Of a stretch of DNA of 64,000 nucleotides, positions 25,245 through 33,113 are shown piece after piece (the first letter of the stretch is position 1; each line of letters opens with the position of its first letter). The stretch is from Pseudoalteromonas sp. T1lg23B. Lineage in GTDB: Bacteria > Pseudomonadota > Gammaproteobacteria > Enterobacterales > Alteromonadaceae. A program made the position numbers and the translations under genes. The notes under the pieces were generated by a model that saw nothing but the letters and a program-made list of their open reading frames with translations, was not told the DNA's origin and ran no database searches. The DNA is taken from assembly GCF_002964665.1 (NCBI RefSeq), contig NZ_PQBZ01000013.1, positions 248,001 through 312,000 of the forward strand. Reading direction: 5' to 3'.

Positions 25245-26846
25245 ATGCTTGCTAATAAAAAATCACTTCTTGCAGTGTCTATCGCTGCCTCATTTGCACT
25301 AACGGGTTGCTTTAGCGACAACGACAACAACGTTACAGTAGAACCACCAACTCCAACACCGCCAGAAATTGTAGTACCAGATACGCTCGTAACTGAGCAA
25401 CCAAGTAAAGTATTCTCTGCAAACGTTGTTGACAGAGCCAACTCAGACGCTTTGGAAGGTGCGACAGTATCATTTTTAGTTGACGGCGAAGCCGCCACTA
25501 ACTTGACTGACGTAAACGAAGAAGATTTGAGCATGGTTACCGTTGATGACACAGGTAGCTTCACGTTCTTATCTAAGGATGGTGCGTCTGGTGAAGTAAC
25601 AGCGGTAGTGTCAGCTGACGGCTATATCACTAAAAGCTTCATCGTCGATTTATCTGCAGAGGTAGAAGGCGATGGTAACGATATTCCAGTAGAGTTTGGC
25701 TTGGTCGCTGCTGATACTGCGGGTTTGAAAGTTGAGACTGGAACAGCTACGGTTTCAGGCGGTACAACAGCAACAGCTGTAACTACGGAAGCAGCTACAG
25801 GCACAGCTAAATCAACAGTAACAGTACCTGCTAACACGGTATTCCAAAATGCAGATGGTGAGGCTGTCTCAGGTTCTGAAGTGACTGTGAACGTTATTGC
25901 TGCTGATTCAAGCAGTGAAAACGCGGGGGCGATTATCCCTGAAGGTTTGAACAGCGAATCTACCACTACTGTACTTCAGCCGGTGGGTGTAACAAGCGTT
26001 ACAATGACTGATGACACTGGTGCTATGGTTAAGAAGTTCTCTAGTCCAATCAGTGTTTCTGTAAATTTACCTGCTGATAGCGGTGTGACTGCTGGAGACA
26101 TGTTAGACATTTCATCACACGATGAAACAACGGGTACTTGGACTCAAGAAACTAACCAAGCAACAGTTGGTGCAGCAAATTCAGACGGTACTTATCCTGC
26201 AACATTCACTACAGATCACCTAACATTTTTCTCTATGAACCAAAGTGTTCCAATTTGTACGTCTGGTGTGACTGTTAAAGTTGTGAGTGGTACGCTACCT
26301 GCGCGCGGCTTAGCTGTAAGCATGACTTCACCTGATGGCTCGATTTCTAGCTACATTCGTTCTACAACCAAACAGGTTATCTCTGGTGCATCAACTGCTA
26401 GATTTGGTATTTCATCAGATGCGGTTGCAAAGGTTCGTTTGTATGATAGAGCAGGCAATACGTGGTATGAGCAAGAAAACCAAGGTATCTGTGGTGACGT
26501 TGAAGTATCATTAGTCGGCGTTGAAACCATCGACCAAGAGGTGACTTTAAACGGTGTTTGTGCTGCAGATGAAACTAAGACTGCGAATCTTTCAGGTTCA
26601 ATTGTAACTTATGCTAAAGATGGTAAAGCTGCTTCATTAGCTCAGGCACTAGGCAATTCAACCTTCAAACTTGCGGGTATTGAAGCTGGCGGTAACTACA
26701 AAGTACGTGCAACCATCCGTGGTGCTAAAGTAGAAGGTGGTGGTCAATCTCAAGTGTTTACTTTTGAAGATGTTCAAGCTGATAGCACACTAACAGGTAC
26801 AGTTAGACTTGAGTGTAACGAAGTGCCAGTAACTGGTACTAACTAA
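25245..26846 (+). CDS. large surface or periplasmic lipoprotein with Ig-like domains
   Basis: This 533-residue protein has a lipoprotein signal and lipobox ALTGC (Cys22), then an acidic, proline-rich linker (FSDNDNNVTVEPPTPTPPE). The first domain (about 45-140) looks like a carboxypeptidase-regulatory or Ig-like beta sandwich (VVDRANSDALEGATVSFLVD). A Ser/Thr/Ala-rich stretch follows, then a segment (about 210-340) with GLNSESTTTVLQPVGVTSV and a TFTTDHLTFFSMN block common in bacterial surface proteins, and two further beta domains. Precise function is not recognised; adhesion or envelope display is likely. ATG 25245 has AAGGA upstream. A strong terminator follows, so the gene is monocistronic. 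Confidence 0.75.
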   Translation: MLANKKSLLAVSIAASFALTGCFSDNDNNVTVEPPTPTPPEIVVPDTLVTEQPSKVFSANVVDRANSDALEGATVSFLVDGEAATNLTDVNEEDLSMVTVDDTGSFTFLSKDGASGEVTAVVSADGYITKSFIVDLSAEVEGDGNDIPVEFGLVAADTAGLKVETGTATVSGGTTATAVTTEAATGTAKSTVTVPANTVFQNADGEAVSGSEVTVNVIAADSSSENAGAIIPEGLNSESTTTVLQPVGVTSVTMTDDTGAMVKKFSSPISVSVNLPADSGVTAGDMLDISSHDETTGTWTQETNQATVGAANSDGTYPATFTTDHLTFFSMNQSVPICTSGVTVKVVSGTLPARGLAVSMTSPDGSISSYIRSTTKQVISGASTARFGISSDAVAKVRLYDRAGNTWYEQENQGICGDVEVSLVGVETIDQEVTLNGVCAADETKTANLSGSIVTYAKDGKAASLAQALGNSTFKLAGIEAGGNYKVRATIRGAKVEGGGQSQVFTFEDVQADSTLTGTVRLECNEVPVTGTN

Positions 26847-26873
26847 TCAAGATTTGTTTACAGTGAATTTTGA

Positions 26874-26901
26874 AACGCCACCCAAAGGGTGGCGTTTTTT
26901 T
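26874..26901 (+). terminator. strong intrinsic terminator
   Basis: A ten-base-pair stem (AACGCCACCC 26874-26883 with GGGTGGCGTT 26887-26896), a three-base AAA loop and a T-run to 26901 sit 28 bases after the lipoprotein stop. This is a textbook Rho-independent terminator. Confidence 0.92.
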
Positions 26902-27087
26902 ATGTGTGAACGATTGATACAGATACCTTCTGTATAACTTGATTTGCTGTAATTTTAGCCAGTTCCACCAGTTTATTTTGTTGCTAATTTTGCAATTATT
27001 GTGCGTGGCCCAGAATTTTCTAATCTTGGTTAAAATTCAGACGAATAAAAATGCTCTAGAGTTTGTATCTGTAGGCTGTTTTTTTAA

Positions 27088-27765
27088 TCAGTTTTGTCTT
27101 TCAAGAAAACGTTGCCAATGGACATTATTGTTGATGACTCGAATGGGGGCGATGACTTTTTTCAAAATGATAGAGTTGGGTTGTTGTAACAAGGTTTCAT
27201 CTTTTAGTCCCATAAGATAATGAAATGCTGGTTTTTCAGCGCGTTGAATTGCAGCGATCCTAACTTGTTGTTCAAAGTTTAATCTTAAGCTGCTAATGGC
27301 GGTTTTGTGTCCCTGTTGATCTATGTTTGGTAAGCCACATTTTTGCAGATAGCCTAACCTTTCTCCCTCGCCAGAAAACCAGATCCTTACCTTTTCACTA
27401 TATCGACCCGATTTAGAGGGCAAGTCAAACAGTAAGCGGGTTTGGCCTTGAGCTTTTACAAAGTGGATATATTGCTCTAAGCCAGCTTGCCACAGTGCGG
27501 TATGTATAGGAACAAATCGAGGTTTGAGCTTGCCATGTGTATAAAAATTAAAGCCCGTTACCGACTCGTGTGTCATGATATCGCTGAGCGTTAAGCTACC
27601 AATTTCATCACTATAAGCCCCAGAATAATAAGCAATAAGTGGTAGCCAAAAGTGCCAATGTTTGGGTTGTTCCCTTGGCTGCTTTTCATCACCATAGATA
27701 TAACCATTGAATAGAGTGTGTAACTCCATTGCAGAAAAAGCTCGGCGGCCTAAATGCGACTTCAC
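27088..27765 (-). pseudogene. decayed tyrosine recombinase/phage integrase
   Basis: The 225 residues resemble the catalytic half of a tyrosine recombinase. WLPLIAYYSGAYSDEIGSL aligns with the first catalytic-Arg box (usually G-A-R-x-x-E), but the Arg is Tyr here. ISSLRLNF corresponds to the H-x-L-R-H box but has Ser and Leu for the two His. The N-terminal core-binding domain is absent: the frame opens with GTG four codons after a TGA. Loss of Arg, His and the front half indicates a dead gene. It may mark an old integration between the polysaccharide locus and dusA. Confidence 0.75.
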
Positions 27766-28001
27766 GCGTAAAGTTCAGTTCCTAAAGACATGTATGACTA
27801 GTTTATCTTGTCTTTGAACAGAGGCAAAGTGTTAACAAGGCTTTATCTGGGATAACTAAAATTACACTGTTGTCTTTCTATAAATAAAGCTGTTTATAAG
27901 GTAATATTCTGTTTTTTCATTATGCTTTTGATTGTATTGAAGTAATAAGTGGGTGAGGGTGTTTTTTTGAAAGGTTTTAGACAATTTCTCTGGGAAGAGT
28001 A

Positions 28002-28030
28002 TTTTGTATATCGACACACTACAGTATGAT
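28002..28030 (+). promoter_or_regulatory. weak promoter candidate for the Maf-like gene
   Basis: TATGAT at 28025-28030 with TTTTGT at 28002-28007 (17-base spacing) lies 24 bases before the start codon of the Maf-like gene. The upstream 240 bases are AT-rich and otherwise empty. The match is modest. Confidence 0.35.
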
Positions 28031-28053
28031 TCATAGAGAATGGATTAGGGAAA

Positions 28054-29919
28054 ATGGTAATGGAACAGACCCAAGGCTCAGAAATGTTTGACAGAAATCG
28101 AGAGATTATTATTCATTTGAGCAAAAGAGCTTTCTCTAAAGGTGACTATTTGGAAAAAGTGGGGCACATCAAAGACTTTGAACGCTCATTTTATCCTAGT
28201 TGCCCTAAACAGCTATGTGAACAACAAGCTGCGTTATTTTTATCTTCACCACTGCATTTATCCATGCACTTTAGCGCTCCGAGTACACCAAAGTACTATC
28301 ATCAGACGTTCATTGCCACGATGACACAGCATGCCAAAGAGTTAGGTTATAAAAAGTCATCAGTACCAAAACGTAGCACAATAATATTTTTGGGGCTGGG
28401 TGCTGGATTGCAGATACCAGCCTTACTCAAAAAAGTTAGATACACAGATGTGATTATCATTGAGAATGATGTCAACTCTTTGGAGTTAGCCTGTAATCAC
28501 ATTGATATTGCACAATTGCAAACGCACTGCCGAAAGCATGGCGGAAATCTTCATATTCTAAGCATTGAAAGTTATGCCGATTTTATTGACTCAATGCGAT
28601 CAATACTGAAAAAGCATGGATACCATCTACTTGCTGATATCAGCTTGTTTCGTCACTATAACACTCCATTGTATGATGAAATTGTTGATAAATTTAGGTC
28701 TTGGCGAAATCGTTTAGCCAGCATGTGGGGTTTTTTCGAAGATGAACTGATTGGGTTGTCTCACACCATCCAAAATCAAAGACATATTCTGAAATCCGCG
28801 CCAAAGTTAGCGTCATATTTTACCATTCAGCCTAAGGTTGTTATCGTGGGTAATGGGCCTAGTTTAGATAAAGAGATCGAAGCCTTAGCTCAGGCAAAAG
28901 ATGTGGTTATTGTCTCATGTGGTACGGCGGTGGCCAGTTTATTGAGGCTGGGTATTATTCCTGATTTTCATGTTGAAATGGAAAGGACTGCGGATATATT
29001 TGAGCTAAAAGCTGATTCGTTATCAGACCCTCGTCTTAACAGCACAATATTATTAACGCTCAATACAGTTTCTCCTAAACTACTCGCTTTGTTTGAGAAT
29101 AAATTAGTCTTTCCAAAAGCAAACGATATTGGTACAGAGATACTCAGAGACGGAGATCACACATTTGAGCCGTTGTACCACTGCAATCCAACTGTTGTGA
29201 ATGCCGCTTTGGCCATCATGTTGAAACTGGGCTTCACGAATATAGCATTGATAGGCTGTGACTTTGGCTTTCGTGATGAGCAGCAACATCACAGTCAGTA
29301 TTCCCAATACCATGATAATCAAGATCCTCTGTTTTTGAATAAGATGCATGCTGAATTAAGTGTTAAGGGGAACTTTGGCGGAGTGGTTCATAGTACCCGT
29401 ATTTTTAATGAAGCGAGGTTGAGCCTAGAAGCACTCATTGCAAGGTGTAATCACGAAACGATTATTAATGCGAGTGACGGTGCGTATATTCAAGGTACAA
29501 AAACGAGTACTCTAGATCACTTTTTACGTTCTCCTAGTGCAACGGATATAAAGCAAGCTGTTGCAAGTATACGGGAAGGTTTTCCGTCGTATCTGCGACA
29601 GCATGGAAATACCAAGGTGATTGACAATGTGGAGTTGGAGGTGCAAATGCACCTTCAAGCCTTGCAAAAGGAGATCGAAGGCAGTCAAGGGGCAGTGGAT
29701 TTGCTTACCAACCTCAATAATTTTATATATGGCTTAGAACAAGATGAATGCGTGGCGCGCAAAGTCTTGTTGAGCGGGTCTTTCAAGTATTTAAGTGTCA
29801 CTATCGCAAGTCATATTAACCATATTCCTCCGCAGCAATGGGAGAGCTATATATCAGTCGCTAAGGCGCAACTGCTACATATACTTAGTGGCTATATTCA
29901 AAGGCTAAACACCATCTAA
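28054..29919 (+). CDS. Maf-like (DUF115) glycosyltransferase
   Basis: This 621-residue protein belongs to the motility-associated-factor family. Members transfer nonulosonic or related sugars to Ser/Thr of flagellin or act in other glycan pathways. The central DUF115 domain starts VVIVGNGPSLDKEIEAL (GNGPSLD at 266-272) and continues VIVSCGTAVASLLRLGI, PDFHVEMERT and IALIGCDFGFR. An N-terminal domain (about 20-240) contains IIFLGLGAGLQIPALLKK, also typical. A helical C-terminal domain follows. No flagellin gene is nearby. Instead the gene is followed after 14 bases by a Ser-rich repeat protein, a possible acceptor. ATG 28054 has TAGGG upstream; ATG 28060 is an alternative. Confidence 0.82.
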   Translation: MVMEQTQGSEMFDRNREIIIHLSKRAFSKGDYLEKVGHIKDFERSFYPSCPKQLCEQQAALFLSSPLHLSMHFSAPSTPKYYHQTFIATMTQHAKELGYKKSSVPKRSTIIFLGLGAGLQIPALLKKVRYTDVIIIENDVNSLELACNHIDIAQLQTHCRKHGGNLHILSIESYADFIDSMRSILKKHGYHLLADISLFRHYNTPLYDEIVDKFRSWRNRLASMWGFFEDELIGLSHTIQNQRHILKSAPKLASYFTIQPKVVIVGNGPSLDKEIEALAQAKDVVIVSCGTAVASLLRLGIIPDFHVEMERTADIFELKADSLSDPRLNSTILLTLNTVSPKLLALFENKLVFPKANDIGTEILRDGDHTFEPLYHCNPTVVNAALAIMLKLGFTNIALIGCDFGFRDEQQHHSQYSQYHDNQDPLFLNKMHAELSVKGNFGGVVHSTRIFNEARLSLEALIARCNHETIINASDGAYIQGTKTSTLDHFLRSPSATDIKQAVASIREGFPSYLRQHGNTKVIDNVELEVQMHLQALQKEIEGSQGAVDLLTNLNNFIYGLEQDECVARKVLLSGSFKYLSVTIASHINHIPPQQWESYISVAKAQLLHILSGYIQRLNTI

Positions 29920-29933
29920 CTTAAGGATAAATA

Positions 29934-30860
29934 ATGAAATTCAACTTAATGGCCGTTTTACCCATCGCATTTGGGACGGTTTATGTAGGAAAGACAGTTG
30001 CATCTGGAGTGTATGATATTGTTGAAAATGTCAGCAAGCTAGAACAGTCTCAACTCTATTCCCGAGGAGCGGGATTAGAACAATCATTTTATGCTGATGA
30101 TTCATTCGGTGCTGGTGATTCGTATGGCGCAGATGACTCATTCGGTGCAGATGACTCATTCGGCGCAGATGACTCATTCGGCGCAGATGACTCATTCGGC
30201 GCAGATGACTCATTCGGCGCAGATGATTCATTCGGCTCAGATGACTCATTCGGCGCAGATGATTCATTCGGCTCAGATGACTCATTCGGTTCAGATGATT
30301 CATTCGGCTCAGATGATTCATTCGGCGCAGATGATTCATTCGGCGCAGATGATTCATTCGGCGCAGATGATTCATTCGGCTCAGATGATTCATTCGGCTC
30401 AGATGATTCATTCGGTTCAGATGATTCATTCGGTTCAGAAGATTCAAATGCAGCAACTTACGAGCCATTTCCAACCAGTAAAGATGAAATTAGCAAAGGC
30501 GTGTTATTTGTTAGTGAAACGGATGGTTATTTCATAGACGATTTATACCAAATCTGTGTGAAAGCAAATAAGCGTGTAGTCGTGGGTCATGCTGCGCCAA
30601 CTTACACTAATATGACGGGTCGTAGTTTCATAATGCGTGGTAACTATGCAATTAAAAAAGGTATATTTAACATCCAATTAGCCGATCCGAATATGAATAA
30701 GCTGGAGAAGATTAAACTCTATAAATATGGGCACCCTGACTATGAATTTGTTGGTAACCGCTTCGTAGGTAAGCAAACTTTCGACAAAGGCGTTATTGCT
30801 TATTATGAAGGAGAAGTCAGTTACTATAATCACGGCTGTGATATGGTCTTAGGCTACTAA
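29934..30860 (+). CDS. hexapeptide-repeat (DDSFG) protein of unknown function
   Basis: This 308-residue protein is not recognised. It has a moderately hydrophobic N-terminus (LMAVLPIAFGTVYVGKTVASG) that could be a signal or anchor, then about 20 tandem hexapeptides of the form (A/S)DDSFG (residues 54-173), and a C-terminal domain of about 130 residues (from ISKGVLFVSETDGYFI) that looks globular and beta-rich with two Cys. The repeat is highly acidic with one Ser and one Phe per unit, suiting calcium binding, a flexible spacer or O-glycosylation. It probably shares a transcript with the Maf-like gene 14 bases upstream. A hairpin follows the stop. Confidence 0.7.
   Translation: MKFNLMAVLPIAFGTVYVGKTVASGVYDIVENVSKLEQSQLYSRGAGLEQSFYADDSFGAGDSYGADDSFGADDSFGADDSFGADDSFGADDSFGADDSFGSDDSFGADDSFGSDDSFGSDDSFGSDDSFGADDSFGADDSFGADDSFGSDDSFGSDDSFGSDDSFGSEDSNAATYEPFPTSKDEISKGVLFVSETDGYFIDDLYQICVKANKRVVVGHAAPTYTNMTGRSFIMRGNYAIKKGIFNIQLADPNMNKLEKIKLYKYGHPDYEFVGNRFVGKQTFDKGVIAYYEGEVSYYNHGCDMVLGY
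30093..30452 (+). repeat. 18-bp tandem repeat, about 20 units
   Basis: Nineteen near-identical 18-base units (core GATGATTCATTCGG preceded by GCA/TCA, with C/T changes at third positions) plus one degenerate unit encode the hexapeptide repeat. Units 2 and 20 diverge most; internal units differ only by Ala/Ser (GCA/TCA) and synonymous changes. Copy-number change by slippage would stay in frame because the unit is a multiple of three. Confidence 0.95.
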
Positions 30861-30875
30861 TCTTAACTACTACAT

Positions 30876-30907
30876 AGAATGAGCTATTGTGATAAATAGC
30901 TCATTCT
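30876..30907 (+). terminator. hairpin after the repeat protein
   Basis: AGAATGAGCTATT (30876-30888) pairs with AATAGCTCATTCT (30895-30907), 13 base pairs with a six-base loop. ATTATT follows rather than a pure T-run. It lies 15 bases past the stop and is a likely terminator. Confidence 0.65.
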
Positions 30908-31207
30908 ATTATTCCTCTGTGTAAATTAGCAAAATTCACTTAAGGTGAATGACGATTTTCTTGAATGTCAGTGAGAATCTTTTACTGAAGGTTCGCTTTG
31001 CTTTGTGTATAATCCCGCCCTTAGATTTCTTGCGAGCAACGCATTTATTGCGTAGAGCGTTAGACGATAATTTACGTTTTTCGATTGTAAGCCAGCCATG
31101 GCAATGTCCTCTATAATCTATTTGGTTCTGCCCTTCAGGGGGATATTAGGGTGATTGCATATCGAAACTCGGGGTAATTACAGGTAACTAGAGGCGGTTC
31201 ATTAAAT
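30908..31207 (+). promoter_or_regulatory. dusA promoter and long leader
   Basis: A TATAAT at 31008-31013 followed by a GC-rich discriminator (CCCGCCC) is the clear -10 element. The -35 is poor. The resulting leader is nearly 190 bases and contains no gene. A small hairpin (ACGCA/TGCGT around 31039-31053) is visible. No known riboswitch was recognised. GAGGCGG at 31191-31197 is the likely ribosome site. Confidence 0.55.
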
Positions 31208-32221
31208 ATGTCAAACACAGTTAAATCAGGCGTTAGCCCTTTAATGGTAAGCGATTCAACGTTCAGACGATTTTCTGTTGCGCCCATGCTCGATTGGACT
31301 GACAAGCATTGTCGCACATTCCACCGTAAGCTAACGCGCCATGCTGTGCTTTATACAGAAATGATCACAACAGGCGCGATTTTATTCGGCAAAGGTGATT
31401 ACCTCAGCTTTGGTGAACACGAGATGCCTGTTGCATTACAGCTAGGTGGTTCGGATCCTACCGCGTTAGCCGAGTGTGCAAAACGAGCGGCGGAGCATGG
31501 TTATAGCGAAATTAACCTGAATGTTGGTTGCCCGTCAGATCGCGTTCAAAATGGTCGCTTTGGCGCGTGTCTTATGGCAGAGCCCCAGCTTGTGGCCGAT
31601 TGTGTTGCCGCTATGAAAGCGCAAGTCGATATTCCAGTGACGGTGAAAACACGTATTGGAATTGATGAGCAGGATTCTTATGAGTTTTTAACTGCCTTAA
31701 TTGAAGCATCGGCGAAGGTGGGTTGTGATGATTTTATTATTCACGCTCGTAAAGCTTGGTTGCAAGGGTTAAGTCCGAAAGAAAATAGAGAGATCCCGCC
31801 GCTTGACTACCCACGTGTCTATCAATTAAAGGAAGATTACCCAGCATTACACATCAGTATCAATGGTGGCGTTAAAACCCTAGATGAGAGCTTGCATCAC
31901 CTACAGCATATTGATGGTGTAATGGTTGGGCGAGAGGCGTACAGCAACCCATTTATGCTCTCACAAGTAGATGAGCTTATTTATGGCGATAAGCCATTTA
32001 CTCAAACTCGTCATCAGGTTGTGCGTGGTATGTATGGTTATTTTGAACAGCAAATGTCATCAGGGGCTAACTTTTGGCACATTGCTCGACATATGTTAGG
32101 TATATTTCAGGGCCAGCCAGGCGCGAGAGGTTTCCGTCGTCACCTGTCAGAGAATGGACACAAAAAGGATGCCGATATTAGCGTGATGGAAAAGGCGCTA
32201 AGCTTTGTTCCTGAACAGTAA
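31208..32221 (+). CDS. dusA: tRNA-dihydrouridine(20/20a) synthase DusA
   Basis: This FMN enzyme reduces uridine 20/20a in the D-loop of tRNAs using NADPH. The 337-residue protein has [19 protein letters not shown] at the flavin site, [10 protein letters not shown], and [21 protein letters not shown] with the catalytic Cys, followed by VKTRIGID and the FMN phosphate site ([17 protein letters not shown]). It lacks major extensions, as expected for DusA. The 5' end of dusA is a common integration site for genomic islands, so the accessory block just upstream fits, though no attachment repeat was found. An in-frame ATG at 31244 is a second start option. Confidence 0.95.
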   Translation: MSNTVKSGVSPLMVSDSTFRRFSVAPMLDWTDKHCRTFHRKLTRHAVLYTEMITTGAILFGKGDYLSFGEHEMPVALQLGGSDPTALAECAKRAAEHGYSEINLNVGCPSDRVQNGRFGACLMAEPQLVADCVAAMKAQVDIPVTVKTRIGIDEQDSYEFLTALIEASAKVGCDDFIIHARKAWLQGLSPKENREIPPLDYPRVYQLKEDYPALHISINGGVKTLDESLHHLQHIDGVMVGREAYSNPFMLSQVDELIYGDKPFTQTRHQVVRGMYGYFEQQMSSGANFWHIARHMLGIFQGQPGARGFRRHLSENGHKKDADISVMEKALSFVPEQ

Positions 32222-32523
32222 AATACTTACGTTGCCAAAAGATACCTTTGTCTGCCTTCAGGGCAATTGAGCGAAAGGGCGCTTTGCTTTTTCGCTCACC
32301 AATTTTCACTTACCGAAAATCATATAGTCAGTCCCTAACTCGCAAAGTTAGTTTACGGTTGAATCAACGCTTGTATATCCTATTTTTAATAGCTTTATTT
32401 TAAATAAGAAAAAATCTACTTACTTATTTTCTTATTTCTGTCAACTGCTATTAGTAACAGATTATATTCCCCCTTGTTTCTGATAATGTCTAATCGCTTT
32501 AAATACAAATAAGGAGCTGTAAT
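32222..32523. other. AT-rich gap between dusA and the small peptide gene
   Basis: A stem of TGAGCGAAA (32268-32276) with TTTCGCTCA (32290-32298), lacking a following T-run, may end the dusA transcript. The remainder is AT-rich and must carry the promoter for the 53-codon gene; TATATT at 32463-32468 is a weak candidate. No other gene is visible. Confidence 0.4.
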
Positions 32524-32685
32524 ATGAAAAATAAAATCAAGTTAAATAAAAAGAAGTTAGTAAATTTATCAGATAGCAAGCGTAACTTGCCAAACAACCT
32601 AACTCCAAATGTAGCAGGTGGTATGGCTAACAATCCATATGCATGCACAGACTGTGCAAGTGGTTGTCACGAGATGGTAAACTAA
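32524..32685 (+). CDS. putative RiPP (lanthipeptide-like) precursor peptide
   Basis: This 53-residue gene has a perfect AAGGAG ribosome site seven bases before its ATG and its own terminator. The first 33 residues look like a leader: a Lys-rich start with K-L-N-K-K-K-L-x-N-L, then polar residues, ending VAGG, the double-glycine cleavage site. The remaining 20 residues (MANNPYACTDCASGCHEMVN) form a Cys-rich core with Cys41, Cys44, Cys48, Thr42 and Ser46. This layout matches peptides classed as class I lanthipeptide/natural-product precursors in marine bacteria. No modifying enzyme or transporter is adjacent, so processing would act in trans. The modification type is uncertain. Confidence 0.72.
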   Translation: MKNKIKLNKKKLVNLSDSKRNLPNNLTPNVAGGMANNPYACTDCASGCHEMVN

Positions 32686-32747
32686 CCAAATTAAACATTA
32701 GAGTTTAGCAGTATATATTGAGTTATTGATTTAAGTATATACTTTCT

Positions 32748-32787
32748 AAAAGCGTTGAGTGTAAAGCTGGGCGCTTTTTATTTTTTT
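32748..32787 (+). terminator. terminator of the small peptide gene
   Basis: AAAAGCG (32748-32754) pairs with CGCTTTT (32772-32778) across a 17-base loop, followed by a T-rich run to 32787. A further eight-base inverted repeat (AGTATATA/TATATACT, 32710-32743) precedes it. Together they end the small transcript about 60-100 bases after its stop. Confidence 0.65.
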
Positions 32788-33113
32788 ATTGATGGTTAAG
32801 ATTTAACAGATCTATTTATTATCTACCTAATTAAAAACTACAAACTTTCTATTTTTTTAATGACTACTACAGACAACTCATGTTGTGAGTGCCAAGTCAT
32901 GTTAAATCAACCACCTTTAACTTTGTGACAGACAGTGACTCATTATGTGGTGAAAATCACTATTTTTTGGTGCATTCAGCGAATATTCACTTCCATTGCC
33001 TCTCGGCGAACATATCTATTTTTCTTTATTTATTTGTAAATTAAGGGGTTTTTAACCTTGGCATAAAGATTGGAATGTTAGGACAACCTAACGCCAATGC
33101 AAAGGAGCAGAAT
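32788..33113. other. non-coding gap upstream of the psp operon
   Basis: These AT-rich bases hold the psp promoter region. A 22-codon Cys-containing frame at 32860 has no ribosome site and was not accepted as a gene. A sigma-54-like element near the right end is listed separately. Nothing else is recognised. Confidence 0.4.
33058..33073 (+). promoter_or_regulatory. sigma-54-like promoter of the psp operon
   Basis: TTGGCATAAAGATTGG has the -24 GG and the ATTG of the -12 box with ten bases between GG pairs. The canonical -12 GC is GG here. PspA genes in enterobacteria use sigma-54 with PspF, and the position 40 bases before the start fits. No pspF is in the window. Confidence 0.4.

Noticed and set aside
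26939..27220. 93-codon rightward frame overlapping the recombinase remnant
   Set aside because: It is hydrophobic without a signal pattern, lacks a ribosome site and is antisense to a recognisable recombinase sequence.
30093..30452. CRISPR-like appearance of the tandem array
   Set aside because: Units are contiguous 18-mers with no unique spacers and lie inside a coding frame. There are no cas genes.
30031..30537. Long open frames on both strands across the 18-bp repeat
   Set aside because: They are by-products of a periodic sequence free of stops. Their peptides are low-complexity (HLRRMN or HSAQMT repeats) and the third frame has the coherent flanking domain and ribosome site.
31014..31207. 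Riboswitch or tRNA-like structure in the dusA leader
   Set aside because: Only a five-base-pair hairpin is visible. No cloverleaf or known aptamer motif could be traced.
32860..32928. 22-codon Cys-containing frame (MTTTDNSCCECQ...) downstream of the RiPP-like gene
   Set aside because: It has no ribosome-binding site, no leader-like segment and no terminator. Its Cys content can arise by chance in so short a frame.
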